A stretch of 64,000 bases of DNA from an uncultured Prevotella sp. (lineage in GTDB: Bacteria; Bacteroidota; Bacteroidia; Bacteroidales; Bacteroidaceae). Location: positions 1-64,000 of the forward strand of contig CAJONQ010000006.1 of the NCBI GenBank assembly GCA_905235835.1. Reading direction: 5' to 3'. The position numbers were made by a program, and so were the translations under genes. Every line of letters starts with the position of its first letter. The stretch's first letter is position 1. Below are positions 20,773 to 29,357 of this stretch, in pieces. The notes below the pieces were generated by a model. It ran no database searches. It saw only the letters and a program-made list of their open reading frames with translations, and was not told the origin of the DNA.

Positions 20773-23586
20773 CTGCTTTGCCACAGTGACTGCGGAGTTG
20801 GCATTATCACTGTAACCATCAGCACCTATCTCATCAGCAAAACCCTGAGTGACGGGGGCTCCGCCTACCATGACTTTCACTTGGTTGCGGATGCCTGCTG
20901 CCTCTAAGGCATCGATGACCTCCTTCATATAGCCCATCGTTGTGGTGAGCAAAGCACTCATACACAGGATATCTGGTTGATTCTCCTTGACAGCTTGGAT
21001 GAAGGTGTCGGCAGAAACATCAATACCAATATTGACCACCTCGAAGCCACAGCCTTCCAACATAGAGGCTACCAGGTTCTTGCCAATGTCGTGCAGGTCG
21101 CCTTTAACAGTACCGATGACCACCTTGCCTAATGAGGTACTTGCAGTACCAGCCATCATCGGTTTCAAAATTTCCAAGGCTGCCTTCATCGCCCGTCCTG
21201 CCATCAGCAACTGGGGAACAAACGCCTTTCCGTCCTGGAAACGCCTACCTACCTCACTCATAGCACGAATCATCTGACCGTTAATGAGGTCTTGTGGGGC
21301 TATATTCTGGTCAATAGCCTCTCGTGTCGCAGTGGCGGCATCATTGCTCTTACCTTCGAGGATGGCGTTATAAAGGCGTTCTTCTGGGGAGGGGACAACT
21401 TCACTAGGGGAACTAGTATGACTAGAAGAACTAGGAATACTAGATATACTAGAAGAACTAGGAATACTAGTTAATCCAGCACCTTCCCCTGGAATCAACG
21501 GAGAAAGGTATAATCCCTTAACTGGCTCTACGGCTTGTGCCATCAGACGGATATGGGCATCCGTCGTACCACAGCAGCCACCGATGATATTCAGACAGTG
21601 ATGCTCTAATAATTGCCATACATCAGCAAGCAGCTTCTCTGGTGTCTTGATATATTGCCCTTTCGCATCAGGCATGCCGGCATTGGGGTAGAGACTTACT
21701 TTCGTACCATATTGGGCAAGCTGGCAAACCAGTGGTGTCATCTTCTGTACGTCAGAGAGACAGTTGATACCGATAGAGAAGGGCTTGATGGTGAGTCCTT
21801 CCAAGAATTCGGGAATGCTCTGTCCCATCATATTATGTCCGTCAGGGGTAGAGACAGAGAAACTTAGCATAATAGGAAGATGAGGAGCAATATGCTGGGC
21901 TGCCTCAATAGCGATACGGGCATTCTCCACATCGAAGATGGTCTCTATGAGTAAGGCATCGACACCCCCTTCGGCAAGTGCTTTCATCTGTTCCTCATAG
22001 GCTTCGCTCAACACTTCCTTGGACAGGGGGACCCCAGAGGTGGCAACGGATGTGGTACGACTGGTCGGACCAATACTACCCACCACATATCGCGGTTTCT
22101 CTGGTGATGAATACTCCTCAGCAACCTCACGTGCTATTTGGGCAGCGGCAAGATTCATCTCACGGCAGTAGTCCTGCATACCGAAGTCACCCATGGAGAT
22201 ACGTTGTGCGTTGAACGTATTGGTCTCGATGATGTCGGCTCCTGCCTCTAAGTATTTGCGATGAATATCCCGGACGATGAACGGACAGGTCAGTGACAGC
22301 ACGTCATTACAGCCTTTCAGGTCGTAATCATGATGGGCAAAACGTGCTCCGCGGAAATCCTCCTCACGTAATTGGTATTGTTGTATCATCGTACCCATGG
22401 CACCATCGAGTACAAGGATACGGTCTGTGGGGAACTCAGCCTTGGACTGCTTAACGGGTTCTTCAGGTGACTCAACGAGACGGATAATCTCCCTTACCTC
22501 GTCATCCACCTCATCGTGGCTCTGGTATTCCTCAATGATACGCATCGCCTGTTCCACTTCTCGTTCGTTATGGAAATCCATCTCCAGATGGACACCGTCA
22601 CCTCCGATATTGTCAAGCAGTGGACGTAACTCATCAAGGGTTACCCAGCATGCCATGATACTCTTGCCATGTGCAAGGATCTTCTTGTAGAGGTCATACC
22701 ATTTCGGACTACCTCCTTGTGGCTCACCAACACCAGGTGTCCATTGGATAGCATTCAGTTCCTTGATTTCCAGTAGGGCATCCAGATGGTGCATGGCTCC
22801 CACGCCGTCCAAATGATAGAGGGTGTAGTCAATTTTCTGGCATTGCTCACGGATAAACGGCTGTACGAAGCGGCGATAATCGTCAACACTAATCATCGTG
22901 GAGATATCGCTTTGCAGTTTCGACATCTTGCCCGGAGCCCATGAGGAGAAATAGCAGAATGCCATCTCGTCGCCCTCACGGATAATATCGTAGAGCTCAT
23001 CGAATACCAGGAAATAGATATCGTTAATCTGTTGCATCTGGTGTTCCAGCACCTCAGGTTGCATCACCGTGTCAAGGAGAACCTTATCAGTACCTTTGAT
23101 GGCAGCGAGAACATCGAGTCCCTCCATCAGGTCAGGCATACCCACATAGTAATGTCCTTGTGCCTTCTGCTTACATGCCTTCAGTAATTCTTTATGCAGC
23201 AGGTAGTTCGGATGGTTGGGGTTGAAGACGATATCGTCTTTGTAGTTAGGGTCAGGATGAATCCAGATAGTATCCTCACCGCCCTCGAACACACCACCAA
23301 GGATAGCGGCAAGCGAGCCAGGACCTAATTGGGTGTTGGCGACGGGTAACATGTCAGCCATCAGACTGGAATGTGCCACATACCAGTCCAGATACTCCGC
23401 ACGCCACTGGGGGTCAAACCATTTCTGGTTTAAGTCACGGGGTGCTGGTGGCATTGGAATATCCGCATGTGGCTTTACTCCCTCTTGGAAGTGCTCCCAC
23501 ATATTCAGGATAATCCCTTTGTGGTTCCACCAGTTGATGTATCGTTTCTTTGTTTCTTCTAGATTCGGTTTCCAAGTATTCATCAT
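20755..23586 (-). CDS. Three-domain corrinoid methyltransferase: URO-D-fold + homocysteine methyltransferase + B12-binding
   Basis: The 943-residue protein has no signal peptide. Residues 1-355 have the URO-D/MtaA fold, but the zinc HxC motif is replaced by H258-L-D260. Residues 385-695 are a MetH-type homocysteine methyltransferase domain with DGAMGTM, the zinc Cys C609 in INCLSD and C671-C672 in GGCCGT. Residues 735-943 are a cobalamin domain with D830-x-H832-x-x-G835 (GDLHDIGKN) as the cobalt-ligand signature. The pterin-binding domain of MetH is absent, so methyl-folate should not be the donor; the first domain most likely takes a methyl from another donor. A Ser-rich linker (705-730) consists of a DNA repeat. 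The gene is the last of a glycosidase operon and follows the GH139-like-GH78 gene by 5 bases. Inferred role: methyl from a methyl-sugar or methanol to methionine. Confidence 0.85.
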   Translation of the reverse strand: MMNTWKPNLEETKKRYINWWNHKGIILNMWEHFQEGVKPHADIPMPPAPRDLNQKWFDPQWRAEYLDWYVAHSSLMADMLPVANTQLGPGSLAAILGGVFEGGEDTIWIHPDPNYKDDIVFNPNHPNYLLHKELLKACKQKAQGHYYVGMPDLMEGLDVLAAIKGTDKVLLDTVMQPEVLEHQMQQINDIYFLVFDELYDIIREGDEMAFCYFSSWAPGKMSKLQSDISTMISVDDYRRFVQPFIREQCQKIDYTLYHLDGVGAMHHLDALLEIKELNAIQWTPGVGEPQGGSPKWYDLYKKILAHGKSIMACWVTLDELRPLLDNIGGDGVHLEMDFHNEREVEQAMRIIEEYQSHDEVDDEVREIIRLVESPEEPVKQSKAEFPTDRILVLDGAMGTMIQQYQLREEDFRGARFAHHDYDLKGCNDVLSLTCPFIVRDIHRKYLEAGADIIETNTFNAQRISMGDFGMQDYCREMNLAAAQIAREVAEEYSSPEKPRYVVGSIGPTSRTTSVATSGVPLSKEVLSEAYEEQMKALAEGGVDALLIETIFDVENARIAIEAAQHIAPHLPIMLSFSVSTPDGHNMMGQSIPEFLEGLTIKPFSIGINCLSDVQKMTPLVCQLAQYGTKVSLYPNAGMPDAKGQYIKTPEKLLADVWQLLEHHCLNIIGGCCGTTDAHIRLMAQAVEPVKGLYLSPLIPGEGAGLTSIPSSSSISSIPSSSSHTSSPSEVVPSPEERLYNAILEGKSNDAATATREAIDQNIAPQDLINGQMIRAMSEVGRRFQDGKAFVPQLLMAGRAMKAALEILKPMMAGTASTSLGKVVIGTVKGDLHDIGKNLVASMLEGCGFEVVNIGIDVSADTFIQAVKENQPDILCMSALLTTTMGYMKEVIDALEAAGIRNQVKVMVGGAPVTQGFADEIGADGYSDNANSAVTVAKQLLGKL
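21421..21470. repeat. 23-bp direct repeat, CTAG-rich, in interdomain linker
   Basis: ACTAGAAGAACTAGGAATAC plus TAG occurs exactly twice (21421-21443 and 21448-21470) with a 4-base spacer, a period of 27 bases (9 codons). Including the flank, eight CTAG tetramers lie in about 65 bases. It encodes repeated SIPSSSS in the corrinoid fusion. Confidence 0.9.
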
Positions 23587-23591
23587 ATATA

Positions 23592-26500
23592 TTATTTGTT
23601 GATTTGTTCTTTTAAGGTATGTTGTCCCTCCCTGATGATCTTTGTCTGTCCACTATAAGGGAGTCGGACGGTTGCTTCCCGATGAATGGGAATCTCTGCG
23701 TTTAACACGAAAGTATCGCCCTCCAAATGCCAATCGACCTTGACATCGTCCATTTTCCCCCGGCACCAAGTGAGGTCACCTACGGGATGAGGTGCTATTG
23801 TAAGGTGTTCTCCCTCTCGCCAGATACCTAAGAAATAAGGTATAAGCAGGTTATTCAGATGTCCCATCATGAAATGATTCATAGAGGCACCGAACTCTGG
23901 GTTCCATTGTTCCGTCAGCGTAGTGTGTCCGAGTTTAATCTGATAGCCGTAACCAGGAACATCGTAATGGTTCAGCATCTTATAAAGCTGTTCCTGTTGT
24001 CCATGATGGATAAGGGCGTTAAACAGATAGCGATTGCCAACGTCACCCGTTGTCAGACGGTCGCCATGGGCGTGAATATCGTTAATCAGTTGTTGTAATA
24101 CAGCCTCACGGTCTCCTTCTGGTATGAGATCCATCTCAAGGGCTATGGCTTGTGCACACTGACTGCCTGTGGCATACTGGTGGGTAGCAGGATGGTAGAA
24201 CTCCTTAATGAAGGCGGTCTTGATACTGTCGGCACGTGCTTCCTCCATTAAATGATTCCACCAATAGTAATGTGCTGTTGAAACAAGTGCCATAGGTGTG
24301 TTCTGGGCAAAGCCCGCACGCCCTGGTCCGTAGTCGTACCAGTCGCCCAGTCCCTGCCGAAGGATATAGCAAGAGTCCTGCGTTGCCAGATAATCTACAT
24401 AGCGTTTCATCTGCGGACGATAGCGATGGATGAGTTTATCGTCGCCATAGAACGCTTGATAGAGGAACGGTAGGGCAATGAAAGCACCTCCCCATTCTGG
24501 TGACTCCAAGAAGGGAGGAGCCCAAGAGCCCTCGAAAATAACGTAGTTGGGTGCTATCTCAGGTAAGGCGCCATTGGGATATTGCGCATCGGCGATGTTC
24601 TGCATGGTCTGTTCTATCATCGCCCGACAGTCGTAATTGGCTAAGAGTCCCTCACCATTCAGCCAGTCTTGTTCCAGCCATCCTAACTTCTCACGATGGG
24701 GACAATCCGTCCATACTGACTGCCAGTTGGAGCGAATAGCACGGTCAATCAGGCGGTAAGCGTCATTAAAGAGAGGATTGGAACATTCAAAGTCACCAGT
24801 CTTCGAGGCGGAATTGTAGACGAAGCACGACTCGATGTTTTTCAATACGTCTAAATCCCCCTCTACTTGCAGATAGCGATAACCATAATATGAGAAGCGG
24901 GGATGCCATGTCTCTTTTTCACCTTTTAATATATAAGTATAATCATGTGGACGACCTGTCTGCTTCTGATTGACCAGTTCCTCTTTGGTCAGTGTCTCAC
25001 TGGGTGTCAGTCTCAGCCATTGTCCTCGTTTTCCTTGGACGGTAATTTCGGGGAATCCAGCAAGGTTCTGTCCCATATCGAGCACTAATACGGAGTCTTT
25101 CCTGACGGTATCCCTCACGGAATAGCGTTCCATGATCTTCACAGGTTTTGCTATCTGCTGGCGGAGGACACCCTTGGGTGCTTCCTGAATGACAACAGGA
25201 TGCCAGTCTGTCGGGTTCTCTAATCGCGCATCATAGTCTTCACCTCCATAAATACTGTTGAAGGTGATAGGGGATAGTGCCCATTGCCATTGCTCATCGC
25301 TGACGATATCCTCTGTCTTTCCGTCATCATACTCAATGTGCATACGGAATAATAAGGTGGGAGGACCGAACGATATCTTCATCTTGGCATAGCGAAGTCC
25401 CTGTTCGTTGTAGAAACCATTACCCAGAAGTACTTGGATGGTGTGATGGCTGATAGCTGATGGCAGATGGCTGATATAAGATGTGACATCGTATGTGTTA
25501 TAAAAGATGCTCTTGTCATAGTCACTCCATAGTGGTGCAAAGCATGCGTCGCCCACCTTCTTTCCGTTGATGGAGAGTTCATAGAACCCTAATCCTACAA
25601 TAGAGACGGTTGCCTTAAACACTTTCCCTTTGGGGCAGAACTCTTTCCGCAGCAGGATACTTCGTTGACTCAGTGTGTCCACCTTCTTCCATGCCTCTTT
25701 CACCAAGGGCTCTTTCAACTTAGCACCAGTGTAGTTACGACCCTCCGGCAGGTGAGCGTCTTGACGGGTAATGGCACCAATCCACTTGGCATTCTGAGGC
25801 TCATCTATATCATCCGAGTAATCAACCCCATCAATGTCATAAGTGATCTTACCATTTTTTATTTTCGCATCGACACAACGTTGTCCGGAGAGATATAGAC
25901 GGAAGCGACAGTTCCACTCATGATTCCATGCAGGGAAGAGAATTGGATTGTGATCGAGGTCTTCCTGCAACAGCATCTCTTGCAGACCAATCATACCGGC
26001 TCCCCCTCTGTTATGGTCTGGAGCCCAGTCGAAACCAGGATCCCAGAAGGCAGGGAAACGATAGGGACCGTTGCCCAACTTCTCCGTATTCAGACGTATC
26101 GCCTCGTCAGTCATCCCTAAGCATGCAGCCCAGATATTGTCTTGTTTCCATCCTTTCGTACTACGCATTTCCTTGGCATGCGGATCTTTGAGATAGGTAT
26201 TACGGGCAATATCAAGGTGTGGTCGTCCCAATCCATAGATACGCCAAGGGAAGACAGGGTATAGTTGAGGTGTCTCCGTGTTCTGTATCCGTTCCCAACT
26301 AACAGCAGGGGCTATACAGGTGTCACCGTCTATCACCTGGAGAGGAATCTCGGGAAGGGTAGAATCATCGCAACCTGTCTCGATAAGATAATCCTTTAAT
26401 GCCTGCAGGGCAGCGACAGTACTGGAGGGATTGCGTGCCATCTTGTAGGTCTCACAGCCCGATCCAGGATAGATATCAAGGTTAGGGTAGTGGTTGGCGA

Positions 26501-27944
26501 AGAAACGCAGAGGCTCAGTGACGAGCACACGATATTTGTCCAGTGTGGAGTCAGGATACCATGGCAGCATATCGAGATACATCTTCCCAAACTCCAAGGC
26601 AGTGTCCCACTCATATTCCAACCATTTATTCTTCTCAACTCCCCAGTCGTCACCGTCCTTATGCTTACCATATTCTGCAGGATTGGGTAGTCCGAAGTTC
26701 TCTATCTGTTCACTGAAGCACGCACCGTCATGTCCCCAATGGTGGCGTGACCAAGCGATGGCATTGGGTAACATCCGAAGATAGGTGTCGAGTTGCGGCT
26801 TTAAGACCTCGTAATCACCACTCTTGAGCATGGGCCAATAGACAAGTCGTTGGTTCTGTGCCGTCATCGTACCGCCTCCCCATTTACGATAGTCTGGGGT
26901 GAAGGTCATGGTAGGGTCGACATAAACAGGGTCGAAGGTAAAGAGTCCGCCATTGAATTTCGTAGGCCATTCACCATAAGCGTTACATCCCAGCATATAC
27001 CGCATCAGTTCGTAGTTGCGGATCATCTGTGTGACTTCTGGCAGTTGACAGTCGGTTTCTATAAAGCTCCGTTGCCAATACCCATGCCACCATGATGCGC
27101 TTCTATCCTTCGATGCAGCGGCACTGACAGGCGAAGTAGGCTCCTTACTAGCATACAACTGGATAGACACCACACACTTTTTCATCTTTTTCCGTTGGAA
27201 GTTCCAACTACGATAGTCCGTTGAGGCATATTTGCCATCAGTCGTTCCTATGAATGAGAAACCGTCAGCCTGCATGATGCCGCCCATTTTCAGGAGTCCA
27301 ATAGGGTTATAGAGGTTGTCTTTGATGGCATCCAGACGCTCACGGTTGACCGTGAAGTCGAACACCGTCTCTTTCCTGTTCTGGTGATAGAAGGCGAGAC
27401 GACTTTTCGAGGCATGGATACTATCAGCGAATGTCATGCAGTCCTTGGGGATAATCCACTTATAAGAGCACTGCTGGCACTCAGCCTTGGTGACCGGACG
27501 GTCCTGATATCGCCAACTCTCGTAACTGAGTGTCGCCTTTCTTGCCTGTGGCGATGACATATCCACAAACACAACGGGGGAATAGACATCCACCCACAAC
27601 CTGATATCGACCTCTTTTCCTTTGATGTAAATGGCACCCTCATCGAGACACAGACGTTGCTCGAAGTGGTTATCCTCGAAAGGATTCCCTTCCAAATGCA
27701 GTCTCCAGCGTCCTGCCTTCAACAGCGTGTTGTTCTCATCAAACCATCCGCTTTGGGCGATATAGAAAAGCACATCCCCGTTCTCCACCCAGACATTCAT
27801 GCCAATGTCATGACCTCCACACGGCATCGACTCGCTGGAGTTCCTGCTTGGGGTCTTCCATACGTAATCCTTTGGGGTATAGTCGGCGGTGTAGGTAAGC
27901 GTCGAGAACGCTAAGAAGAGGGAGAGAAGGATGCTTTTTTTCAT
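23592..27944 (-). CDS. GH139-like/DUF5703 - GH78 fusion (methyl-fucosidase-like + alpha-L-rhamnosidase)
   Basis: This is a 1450-residue secreted protein. Residues about 20-715 resemble an (alpha/alpha)6-barrel hydrolase of the DUF5703 kind, with the opening SRNSSESMPCGGHDIGMNVW. I associate this with GH139, the 2-O-methyl-alpha-L-fucosidase of RG-II chain B, but only from memory. From about 718 a complete GH78 rhamnosidase follows: beta-sandwich domains, DCPHREKLGWLEQ (~1085), GDWYDYG and HTTLTEQWNPE. Both activities target RG-II chain B. A repeat word at 25445-25476 inserts SHLPSAISHH in a GH78 loop. The gene sits 5 bases from the SGNH esterase upstream and 5 bases from the corrinoid methyltransferase downstream, so release of a methylated sugar and methyl transfer look coupled. 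The GH78 call is firm; GH139 is moderate. Confidence 0.8.
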   Translation of the reverse strand: MKKSILLSLFLAFSTLTYTADYTPKDYVWKTPSRNSSESMPCGGHDIGMNVWVENGDVLFYIAQSGWFDENNTLLKAGRWRLHLEGNPFEDNHFEQRLCLDEGAIYIKGKEVDIRLWVDVYSPVVFVDMSSPQARKATLSYESWRYQDRPVTKAECQQCSYKWIIPKDCMTFADSIHASKSRLAFYHQNRKETVFDFTVNRERLDAIKDNLYNPIGLLKMGGIMQADGFSFIGTTDGKYASTDYRSWNFQRKKMKKCVVSIQLYASKEPTSPVSAAASKDRSASWWHGYWQRSFIETDCQLPEVTQMIRNYELMRYMLGCNAYGEWPTKFNGGLFTFDPVYVDPTMTFTPDYRKWGGGTMTAQNQRLVYWPMLKSGDYEVLKPQLDTYLRMLPNAIAWSRHHWGHDGACFSEQIENFGLPNPAEYGKHKDGDDWGVEKNKWLEYEWDTALEFGKMYLDMLPWYPDSTLDKYRVLVTEPLRFFANHYPNLDIYPGSGCETYKMARNPSSTVAALQALKDYLIETGCDDSTLPEIPLQVIDGDTCIAPAVSWERIQNTETPQLYPVFPWRIYGLGRPHLDIARNTYLKDPHAKEMRSTKGWKQDNIWAACLGMTDEAIRLNTEKLGNGPYRFPAFWDPGFDWAPDHNRGGAGMIGLQEMLLQEDLDHNPILFPAWNHEWNCRFRLYLSGQRCVDAKIKNGKITYDIDGVDYSDDIDEPQNAKWIGAITRQDAHLPEGRNYTGAKLKEPLVKEAWKKVDTLSQRSILLRKEFCPKGKVFKATVSIVGLGFYELSINGKKVGDACFAPLWSDYDKSIFYNTYDVTSYISHLPSAISHHTIQVLLGNGFYNEQGLRYAKMKISFGPPTLLFRMHIEYDDGKTEDIVSDEQWQWALSPITFNSIYGGEDYDARLENPTDWHPVVIQEAPKGVLRQQIAKPVKIMERYSVRDTVRKDSVLVLDMGQNLAGFPEITVQGKRGQWLRLTPSETLTKEELVNQKQTGRPHDYTYILKGEKETWHPRFSYYGYRYLQVEGDLDVLKNIESCFVYNSASKTGDFECSNPLFNDAYRLIDRAIRSNWQSVWTDCPHREKLGWLEQDWLNGEGLLANYDCRAMIEQTMQNIADAQYPNGALPEIAPNYVIFEGSWAPPFLESPEWGGAFIALPFLYQAFYGDDKLIHRYRPQMKRYVDYLATQDSCYILRQGLGDWYDYGPGRAGFAQNTPMALVSTAHYYWWNHLMEEARADSIKTAFIKEFYHPATHQYATGSQCAQAIALEMDLIPEGDREAVLQQLINDIHAHGDRLTTGDVGNRYLFNALIHHGQQEQLYKMLNHYDVPGYGYQIKLGHTTLTEQWNPEFGASMNHFMMGHLNNLLIPYFLGIWREGEHLTIAPHPVGDLTWCRGKMDDVKVDWHLEGDTFVLNAEIPIHREATVRLPYSGQTKIIREGQHTLKEQINK
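25445..25476. repeat. In-frame GATGGCTGATA word repeat
   Basis: GATGGCTGATAGCTGATGG and CAGATGGCTGATA form three overlapping imperfect copies of one word inside the GH78 half of the fusion gene. Confidence 0.65.
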
Positions 27945-27949
27945 ATAGT

Positions 27950-29356
27950 TTACCAGTTATCAGTACGGAAAGAGGAGACAGGAAGACCGTCATGCATCAG
28001 GTCACCGTCAGCCCAGTCTTTAAAGGCATAACGGATGGCGACGGGTTGCTTGACGGCATCACAGGTGACATAGACTCGATTGCGTGACACCCATACCTTA
28101 GTGGCTGGGTGGAACACCTTATCCGCACCTGCCACCTCGAAGTTATTGGACGTGGTTCCATGCTCAAAATATACCCATTCCTTGGAGCGGTCGAAGGCGA
28201 TAACCGCTGTATCGTTCTCGAAAGTCACTTCCTTATAGGTGGCAAACTCAGGTAATCCTTTGACATCGTAAGTATTGGCAAGGGCGAGAAGGGCAAGTCG
28301 CTCACCAGCCTGACGTTTCTTACGAGGATGAATACCATACTCCAAACCAGCATCCATCAGTACTGCCATGCGGGCATTGGGAATCATCGTCTCTGCCTTT
28401 GCCTGTTGTTCACGCAGATACTGACTGTCTTTCCAGTCAATCAAAGAGTAGTCGTAAGGAGCTATCTGACAATAATAGAATGGGAAGTCACCTTGTTTCC
28501 ACTCACTGCGCCATCCCTCTACCATTGTTTTCAACAGGGTAGCATAGTAGTCGTAACGGGGTACATTGTCTTCTCCCTGGTACCAGATGGCACCTTTCAT
28601 GGTGTAACCGATGAGGGGATACAACTGACCGTTATAAAGAGCGGTAGGACAGCGTTGCTGGAGTTTCGAGACATCTCCTACCGTGATGGTCTGTTTTACT
28701 TTCGGGAAGGCACGCAACCAGTCGGCTTTCATCCATGCCTCACAGGCAGAACCGCCCCATGCCGTCACGATCAATCCGATGGGAACGTCCAAAGTAGAAC
28801 GCAGGGCACGACCGAAATAGTAGGCTGTTGCCGAGAAGTCACGGACACTGGCACTGTTTGCCTCGTTCCATTGTCCTGCCACATTGTATTTGGGAGTCAG
28901 TGACACATGGCGCTTGACGGTGAATAGTCGCAGTTGGGAGTCTTTACAACGCAACAACTCCTCCGTCGTTCCTTCAACGGGTTGTTGCTTGAATCCCTTC
29001 ATCTGCATCTCCATATTCGACTGTCCAGCACAGATCCATACCTCGCCGATAAGGATATTACGCAGGGTAAGTGGCTTACCGTCGTCGAAGGTAATCTCAT
29101 ACGGTCCACCAGCCTGAGGTGTCAGAATCTTCACCTCAAACCGCCCGTTCTTGTCTGTCTTTACCTGATAACTCCTCTGATTCCATGAGGTCGTGATCTT
29201 CACCGTCTTATCTTTATCGGCTGTTCCCCATAGGTTACACTCTGTTTGCTGCTGCAACACCATGTTGTCGCTGAAGAAATTCGGGAGCCTAACCTCCGCA
29301 AAGGAAGTGCTTAGCGATAATAAACACGTGATCAAAAAGAATGTGATGCGTCTCAT
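27950..29356 (-). CDS. SGNH-type sialate-O-acetylesterase-like carbohydrate esterase
   Basis: The 468-residue secreted protein has a signal peptide near SFA. It has a beta-sandwich start, then an SGNH hydrolase with GQSNME (catalytic Ser near 111), WYQGEDN, and a late Asp/His block DAGLEYGIHP near 335-345. Annotation pipelines call this family sialate O-acetylesterase, but members act on many acetylated glycans. RG-II is O-acetylated on 2-O-methyl-fucose and aceric acid, so deacetylation of chain B before the GH139-like and GH106 enzymes is the natural reading. It lies 1 base after GH106 and 5 bases before the GH139-like-GH78 gene in the same operon. Confidence 0.85.
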   Translation of the reverse strand: MRRITFFLITCLLSLSTSFAEVRLPNFFSDNMVLQQQTECNLWGTADKDKTVKITTSWNQRSYQVKTDKNGRFEVKILTPQAGGPYEITFDDGKPLTLRNILIGEVWICAGQSNMEMQMKGFKQQPVEGTTEELLRCKDSQLRLFTVKRHVSLTPKYNVAGQWNEANSASVRDFSATAYYFGRALRSTLDVPIGLIVTAWGGSACEAWMKADWLRAFPKVKQTITVGDVSKLQQRCPTALYNGQLYPLIGYTMKGAIWYQGEDNVPRYDYYATLLKTMVEGWRSEWKQGDFPFYYCQIAPYDYSLIDWKDSQYLREQQAKAETMIPNARMAVLMDAGLEYGIHPRKKRQAGERLALLALANTYDVKGLPEFATYKEVTFENDTAVIAFDRSKEWVYFEHGTTSNNFEVAGADKVFHPATKVWVSRNRVYVTCDAVKQPVAIRYAFKDWADGDLMHDGLPVSSFRTDNW

Positions 29357-29357
29357 A

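Noticed and set aside
23587..23591. Cobalamin riboswitch for the corrinoid genes
   Set aside because: The fusion follows the previous gene by 5 bases, and the 93-base gap at 19022-19114 is too short and lacks a recognisable B12 box.
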